NCBI GenBank assembly: GCA_902801565.1
Contig: CADCIX010000021.1
Location: forward strand, 1 to 38,433
Length of the DNA: 38,433 nucleotides
Source: an uncultured Veillonellaceae bacterium
GTDB lineage: Bacteria; Bacillota; Negativicutes; Selenomonadales; Selenomonadaceae
Direction of reading: 5' to 3'
Shown here: positions 35,032 to 38,433 of the stretch, one piece after another
Position numbering within the stretch: position 1 is the first letter of the stretch
Layout: every line of letters starts with the position of its first letter
Position numbers and translations under genes: made by a program
The notes under the pieces: model-generated
Database searches by the model: none
Told to the model about the DNA's origin: nothing
What the model saw: only the letters and a program-made list of their open reading frames with translations

Positions 35032-36288
35032 TTGTTCTCAGCCCTTGCGAATATCTTCAAGATTCCGGAGCTGAGGCAGAAGATCATCTTCACATTGATC
35101 ATGTTTGCAGTCTTCCGGATGGGAACGCATATCCCGGTGCCGGGAGTGGATCCTACCGCGATAGAGCAGCTCTTCAATAACGGGAGCCTCTTCGGCCTGT
35201 TGGATTTGTTTTCCGGTGGAGCTTTCAGCAAGTTCTCCATCTTTGCGATGAGCATTACCCCCTACATCAATGCAGCGATTATCATCCAGCTGCTCAATGT
35301 AGTGATTCCGACGCTGGAACAATGGTCCAAGGAAGGCCAGGAAGGGCATAAGAAGACGACGAAGGTTACCCGTTATCTGACTGTGGTGCTGGCGTTCTTT
35401 CAGGCCATCGGCATGTCCATCGGCCTGAAGGCAGCAATACTCAACCCAAATCCAGTCAACATATTGATCATTGCGATTACCTTGACTGCAGGTACTGTCT
35501 TTCTCATGTGGCTTGGCGAGCAGATTACGGCCCAGGGAGTGGGGAATGGTATTTCCCTCATCATCTTTGCCGGTATCGTTGCTGCGCTGCCAAAGAATAT
35601 CGGGACGATCTATCATTACGTTCAGGCAGGGACGATCAGCTATTTCAGCGTATTCCTGTTCGGGGTCATTGCCATAGCGATGATTGTCTTTGTCATTCAC
35701 ATTGAGACCGGTTTTCGGAGAATTCCTATCTCCTATGCGAAAAGGGTTGTCGGCCAGAGAGCTTATGGCGGACATTCCTCCCACATCCCCCTGAAAGTCA
35801 ATCAGGCGGGCGTGATTCCAATAATCTTTGCGTCATCCGTGCTGATGTTTCCAGTAACCATTGCCCAGTTTATTGATATTCCCTGGGTAAAGACTGTTGC
35901 CAGGTATCTTGAGTGGGGAACACCGTTGCAGACCACGATCTACGTGCTGCTCATCATCTTCTTCACTTATTTTTACACTGCGGTTACTGTAAAGATATCG
36001 GATATGGCAGAGAACCTGAAAAAATACGGCGGGTTTATCCCGGGCATTCGTCCGGGACAGCCGACAGCCGATTACCTAGATCATGTCATGACACGCATTA
36101 CATTGGCAGGCTCATGCTTTCTGGCATTCATTGCGGTGCTGCCCAACCTGATCGCTTCGGCGACACATATCCAGGGTGTCTATTTCGGCGGTACGGCGCT
36201 GCTCATCGTCGTGGGGGTTGCCCTCAACACGATGAAGCAGATTGAGGCAATGGTCGTGATGCGTCACTATGAAGGGTTCATGAAATAG
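35032..36288 (+). CDS. secY: Protein translocase subunit SecY
   Basis: 418 residues with ten membrane helices; the channel of the Sec translocon in the cytoplasmic membrane. FRMGTHIPVPGVDP is the N-terminal signature, SIFAMSITPYINAAIIIQLL the second helix with the plug-side motif, and KYGGFIPGIRPGQ the cytoplasmic loop near the SecA and ribosome contact. TTG start one base after rplO, with AGAGGTGAT upstream, so coupled to L15. Confidence 0.98.
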   Translation: MFSALANIFKIPELRQKIIFTLIMFAVFRMGTHIPVPGVDPTAIEQLFNNGSLFGLLDLFSGGAFSKFSIFAMSITPYINAAIIIQLLNVVIPTLEQWSKEGQEGHKKTTKVTRYLTVVLAFFQAIGMSIGLKAAILNPNPVNILIIAITLTAGTVFLMWLGEQITAQGVGNGISLIIFAGIVAALPKNIGTIYHYVQAGTISYFSVFLFGVIAIAMIVFVIHIETGFRRIPISYAKRVVGQRAYGGHSSHIPLKVNQAGVIPIIFASSVLMFPVTIAQFIDIPWVKTVARYLEWGTPLQTTIYVLLIIFFTYFYTAVTVKISDMAENLKKYGGFIPGIRPGQPTADYLDHVMTRITLAGSCFLAFIAVLPNLIASATHIQGVYFGGTALLIVVGVALNTMKQIEAMVVMRHYEGFMK

Positions 36289-36303
36289 TAAGGAGTTGTT
36301 TGA

Positions 36304-36948
36304 ATGCATATCCTGTTGATGGGCCCCCCGGGTGCCGGAAAGGGCACACAGGCGGCGAACTTGGTGACTGAGTTCGGCATTCCCCATATCTCCACGGGCG
36401 ACATGTTCCGTGCGGCGGTCAAGGAAGGGACGGAACTCGGCAAGCAGGCGAAAGCCTGCATGGACGCTGGCAAGCTTGTTCCCGATGAGGTGACGATTGG
36501 CATTGTCCGTGAGCGTCTGGCAAAGGATGACTGCAAGAAGGGATTCATCCTGGACGGGTTCCCCCGTACTGTTGAGCAGGCAGATGCCCTGGACGGCATC
36601 ATGAAGGATTTGGGGCTTTCCATTACCCGTGTCCTGAACATCAATGTTCCTGCGGAGGATCTCATTGAGCGGGCCGTTGGCCGCCGCATCTGCAAGAAGT
36701 GCGGCGCCACCTACCATGTCAAGTTCCATCCGTCGAAAGCGGAGGGAGTTTGCGATGCATGTGGCGGGGAGCTCTACCAGAGGGCCGATGACAGCGCCGA
36801 GACGATGAAGAACCGTCTCGCTGTCTATGAGGACTCCACGAGACCCCTGATCGAGTATTACAAGAAGGCAGGCGTCTATACAGAGGTGGATGGCAGGCAG
36901 GCCATCGACGCTGTGACAAAAGGGCTTGTCGAGGCTTTGAAATCGTAA
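36304..36948 (+). CDS. adk: Adenylate kinase, zinc-binding lid
   Basis: 214 residues, the long form. Interconverts ATP + AMP and two ADP. P-loop GPPGAGKGT (7-15), AMP-binding STGDMFRAA and DGFPRT. The LID holds four cysteines (Cys130, Cys133, Cys150, Cys153) that bind structural zinc, as in Gram-positive enzymes. Follows secY by 15 bases. The next gene is infA after 10 bases; map is not between them. Confidence 0.98.
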   Translation: MHILLMGPPGAGKGTQAANLVTEFGIPHISTGDMFRAAVKEGTELGKQAKACMDAGKLVPDEVTIGIVRERLAKDDCKKGFILDGFPRTVEQADALDGIMKDLGLSITRVLNINVPAEDLIERAVGRRICKKCGATYHVKFHPSKAEGVCDACGGELYQRADDSAETMKNRLAVYEDSTRPLIEYYKKAGVYTEVDGRQAIDAVTKGLVEALKS

Positions 36949-36958
36949 GGAGAAACGC

Positions 36959-37177
36959 ATGTCAAAACAAGATGTAATTGAAGTGGAAGGCAAGGTTCTG
37001 GAAGCCCTTCCGAATGCTATGTTCCAGGTCGAGTTAGAGAATGGCCATGTCGTGCTGGCGCATGTGTCGGGCAAGATTCGCATGAATTTCATCCGCATCC
37101 TGCCGGGCGACAAGGTCACGATTGAGCTGACCCCTTACGATTTGACCCGTGGTCGGATTACCTACCGTTTCAAATAA
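36959..37177 (+). CDS. infA: Translation initiation factor IF-1
   Basis: 72 residues, OB fold. Binds the A site of the 30S during initiation. [18 protein letters not shown] opens it, [18 protein letters not shown] and [10 protein letters not shown] follow. AAGGAG precedes the ATG. A 137-base gap with a probable promoter follows. Confidence 0.98.
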   Translation: MSKQDVIEVEGKVLEALPNAMFQVELENGHVVLAHVSGKIRMNFIRILPGDKVTIELTPYDLTRGRITYRFK

Positions 37178-37236
37178 GTCATTTTGTCATCATTTTGCTG
37201 TTTCGGCCCATTTTTGTCTTTTTTTTAAGATAGTAC

Positions 37237-37265
37237 TAGGCAGGAGACGGCAAAAATGGTACAAT
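37237..37265 (+). promoter_or_regulatory. Probable internal promoter before rpmJ
   Basis: TAGGCA (37237-37242) and TACAAT (37260-37265) are spaced by 17 bases in the 137-base gap between infA and rpmJ, the longest gap after rpsJ. The transcription start would be about 43 bases before rpmJ. It could give extra transcription of rpmJ-rpsM-rpsK-rpsD and what follows. Confidence 0.55.
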
Positions 37266-37314
37266 AGCAAAATGACAGCAAATATGACTATGAGAAAAAG
37301 GAGGAAACAGCACA

Positions 37315-37428
37315 ATGAAAGTCAAGCCGTCCGTGAAGCGGATTTGCGAGAAGTGCAAGATCATCAAGCGCAAGGGCCGTGTTATGGTCATTTGCGAGAA
37401 TCCCAAGCATAAACAGAGACAAGGTTAA
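37315..37428 (+). CDS. rpmJ: 50S ribosomal protein L36, zinc-binding type
   Basis: 37 residues. [19 protein letters not shown] opens it; Cys11, Cys14, Cys27 and His32 form the zinc site of the C+ type. AAGGAGG lies upstream. The protein lies near the GTPase-associated region of the 50S. Confidence 0.97.
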   Translation: MKVKPSVKRICEKCKIIKRKGRVMVICENPKHKQRQG

Positions 37429-37458
37429 TATTTCATATCAGAAGGAGGTGCTTGATAA

Positions 37459-37830
37459 ATGGCACGTATTGCCGGTGTAGATTTGCCCCGTGACAAAAGA
37501 ATTGAAATCGCTTTGACATACATCTTTGGTATTGGCCTGAAGACTTCCCAGAAGCTTCTTGCCATGACAGGTGTCAGCCCTGATACCCGTACCAGGGATC
37601 TCACGGAGGATGAAGTTGTGAAACTTCGTGATGCCATCGATAAGAATGTTGTCGTCGAAGGTGACCTTCGTCGTGACATCCAGATGAACATCAAGAGACT
37701 CGTTGATATCGGCTGCTACCGTGGCCGCCGTCACCGTCTTGGTCTTCCTGTCCGCGGGCAGAACACGAAGAACAATGCCCGTACGCGCAAGGGTCCGAAG
37801 AAGCTAGTAGCAGGCAAGAAAAAGGACTAA
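37459..37830 (+). CDS. rpsM: 30S ribosomal protein S13
   Basis: 123 residues. In the 30S head, bridging to the 50S and touching P-site t[28 protein letters not shown] is the opening (core GVDLPRDKR); the basic tail [17 protein letters not shown] reaches the tRNA. AAGGAGG precedes the ATG. Confidence 0.98.
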   Translation: MARIAGVDLPRDKRIEIALTYIFGIGLKTSQKLLAMTGVSPDTRTRDLTEDEVVKLRDAIDKNVVVEGDLRRDIQMNIKRLVDIGCYRGRRHRLGLPVRGQNTKNNARTRKGPKKLVAGKKKD

Positions 37831-37855
37831 CGGACGAATGAAGGAGGATTAAGCT

Positions 37856-38248
37856 GTGGCAGTCAAGAAGACGACTCGGACGAAGAAAAAAGTCCGCAAG
37901 AACATAGAATACGGCGTAGCGCATATCAGCTCTACGTTCAACAATACCATCGTGACGCTCACTGACAAGAGCGGCAACGCACTTTCCTGGGCTTCTGCCG
38001 GCGGACTCGGTTTCCGTGGTTCCCGCAAGAGCACGCCCTTTGCTGCACAGATGGCAGCAGAGGTCGCGGCAAAGGCAGCCATGGAGCACGGCCTCAAGCA
38101 GGTCGAGGTGTACGTCAAGGGTCCCGGCGCTGGTCGTGAGGCAGCCATCCGCTCCTTGCAGGCTACGGGCCTTGAGGTCAACATGATCAAGGACGTTACC
38201 CCGATCCCGCACAACGGATGCCGTCCACCGAAGCGCAGAAGAGTATAA
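37856..38248 (+). CDS. rpsK: 30S ribosomal protein S11
   Basis: 130 residues, GTG start behind GAAGGAGG. On the 30S platform near the E site and Shine-Dalgarno helix. [15 protein letters not shown] and the end [16 protein letters not shown] (CRPPKRRRV) are signatures. rpsD follows after 17 bases. Confidence 0.98.
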   Translation: MAVKKTTRTKKKVRKNIEYGVAHISSTFNNTIVTLTDKSGNALSWASAGGLGFRGSRKSTPFAAQMAAEVAAKAAMEHGLKQVEVYVKGPGAGREAAIRSLQATGLEVNMIKDVTPIPHNGCRPPKRRRV

Positions 38249-38265
38249 TGGAGGTGCAGAATTAG

Positions 38266-38433
38266 ATGGCAATTGATAGAGTACCAGCTTTGAAGAGGTG
38301 CCGTGCACTTGGCATCGAGCCGGCTGTGATTGGCCGCTCGAAGCAGTCCAAGCGCCAGCCGCGCCGCACGAACCGCAAGGTCAGCGAGTACGGCTTGCAG
38401 CTCAAGGAGAAGCAGAAGGCAAAGTTCATTTAC
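38266..38433 (+). CDS. rpsD: 30S ribosomal protein S4, partial, zinc-free type
   Basis: The first 56 codons; the gene runs off the window. S4 starts 30S assembly. VSEYGLQLKEKQKAKFIY is the conserved S4 block. The N-terminus (AIDRVPALKRCRALG) has a single cysteine and lacks the CxxC zinc knuckle of the C+ form, so this is the C- type. GGAGGTG precedes the ATG. Confidence 0.93.
   Translation, partial: MAIDRVPALKRCRALGIEPAVIGRSKQSKRQPRRTNRKVSEYGLQLKEKQKAKFIY

Noticed and set aside
37149..37412. An open frame spanning the infA-rpmJ gap
   Set aside because: It covers a promoter-like gap and overlaps rpmJ in another frame; no family resemblance.

Overview
The window is a chromosomal segment from a bacterium of the Firmicutes/Bacillota, most probably a Negativicute of the Selenomonas group. 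That placement is an inference. It rests on the Firmicutes-type order rplGB-rpsL-rpsG-fusA-tuf-rpsJ...secY-adk-infA-rpmJ-rpsM-rpsK-rpsD, a zinc-ligand-free S4, frequent TTG and GTG starts behind strong AAGGAGG-type ribosome binding sites, and moderately GC-rich coding sequence. No plasmid, phage, insertion sequence or CRISPR array is visible.

1-9.4 kb is mixed, accessory-like chromosome. It opens with the 3' part of a 5S rRNA gene, tRNA-His and tRNA-Trp. A DUF2971 protein, a VanW-family protein, an OmpR/histidine-kinase pair, two small unknown proteins, a secreted protein with two internal repeats, a LuxR-type regulator with an (Asn-Gly)11 tail, an acyltransferase-3 membrane protein and a SIMPL protein follow. 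Convergent pairs are separated by long, nearly perfect hairpins.

9.35-15.8 kb is housekeeping. A consensus promoter drives tRNA-Asp, tRNA-Gly and two identical tRNA-Cys genes. miaB, mutS and mutL follow (tRNA 2-methylthiolation and mismatch repair), with mutS and mutL overlapping by 4 bases.

15.78-21.04 kb is the most interesting part. It is a compact six-gene operon with its own consensus promoter, a strong terminator hairpin in the leader before the first gene, and a hairpin at the end. It encodes a circularly permuted ATP-grasp, an alpha-E (DUF403) protein, a transglutaminase-like protein with a complete Cys-His-Asp triad, two tandem M14 (AstE/AspA-like) proteins and one unknown protein. 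The first M14 protein keeps all catalytic residues. The second has lost one zinc ligand (His to Arg) and the catalytic Glu (to Tyr). The ATP-grasp/alpha-E/transglutaminase trio is a known association thought to make or process amide-linked peptides. Addition of an active and an inactive M14 partner suggests a make-and-trim pathway of unknown product.

21.1-38.4 kb is the translation supercluster: rplGB-rpsL-rpsG-fusA-tuf, a structured 162-base spacer, then the S10-spc-alpha genes to a truncated rpsD at the window edge. The map gene, usually found between adk and infA, is absent here, and an internal promoter probably restarts transcription before rpmJ.
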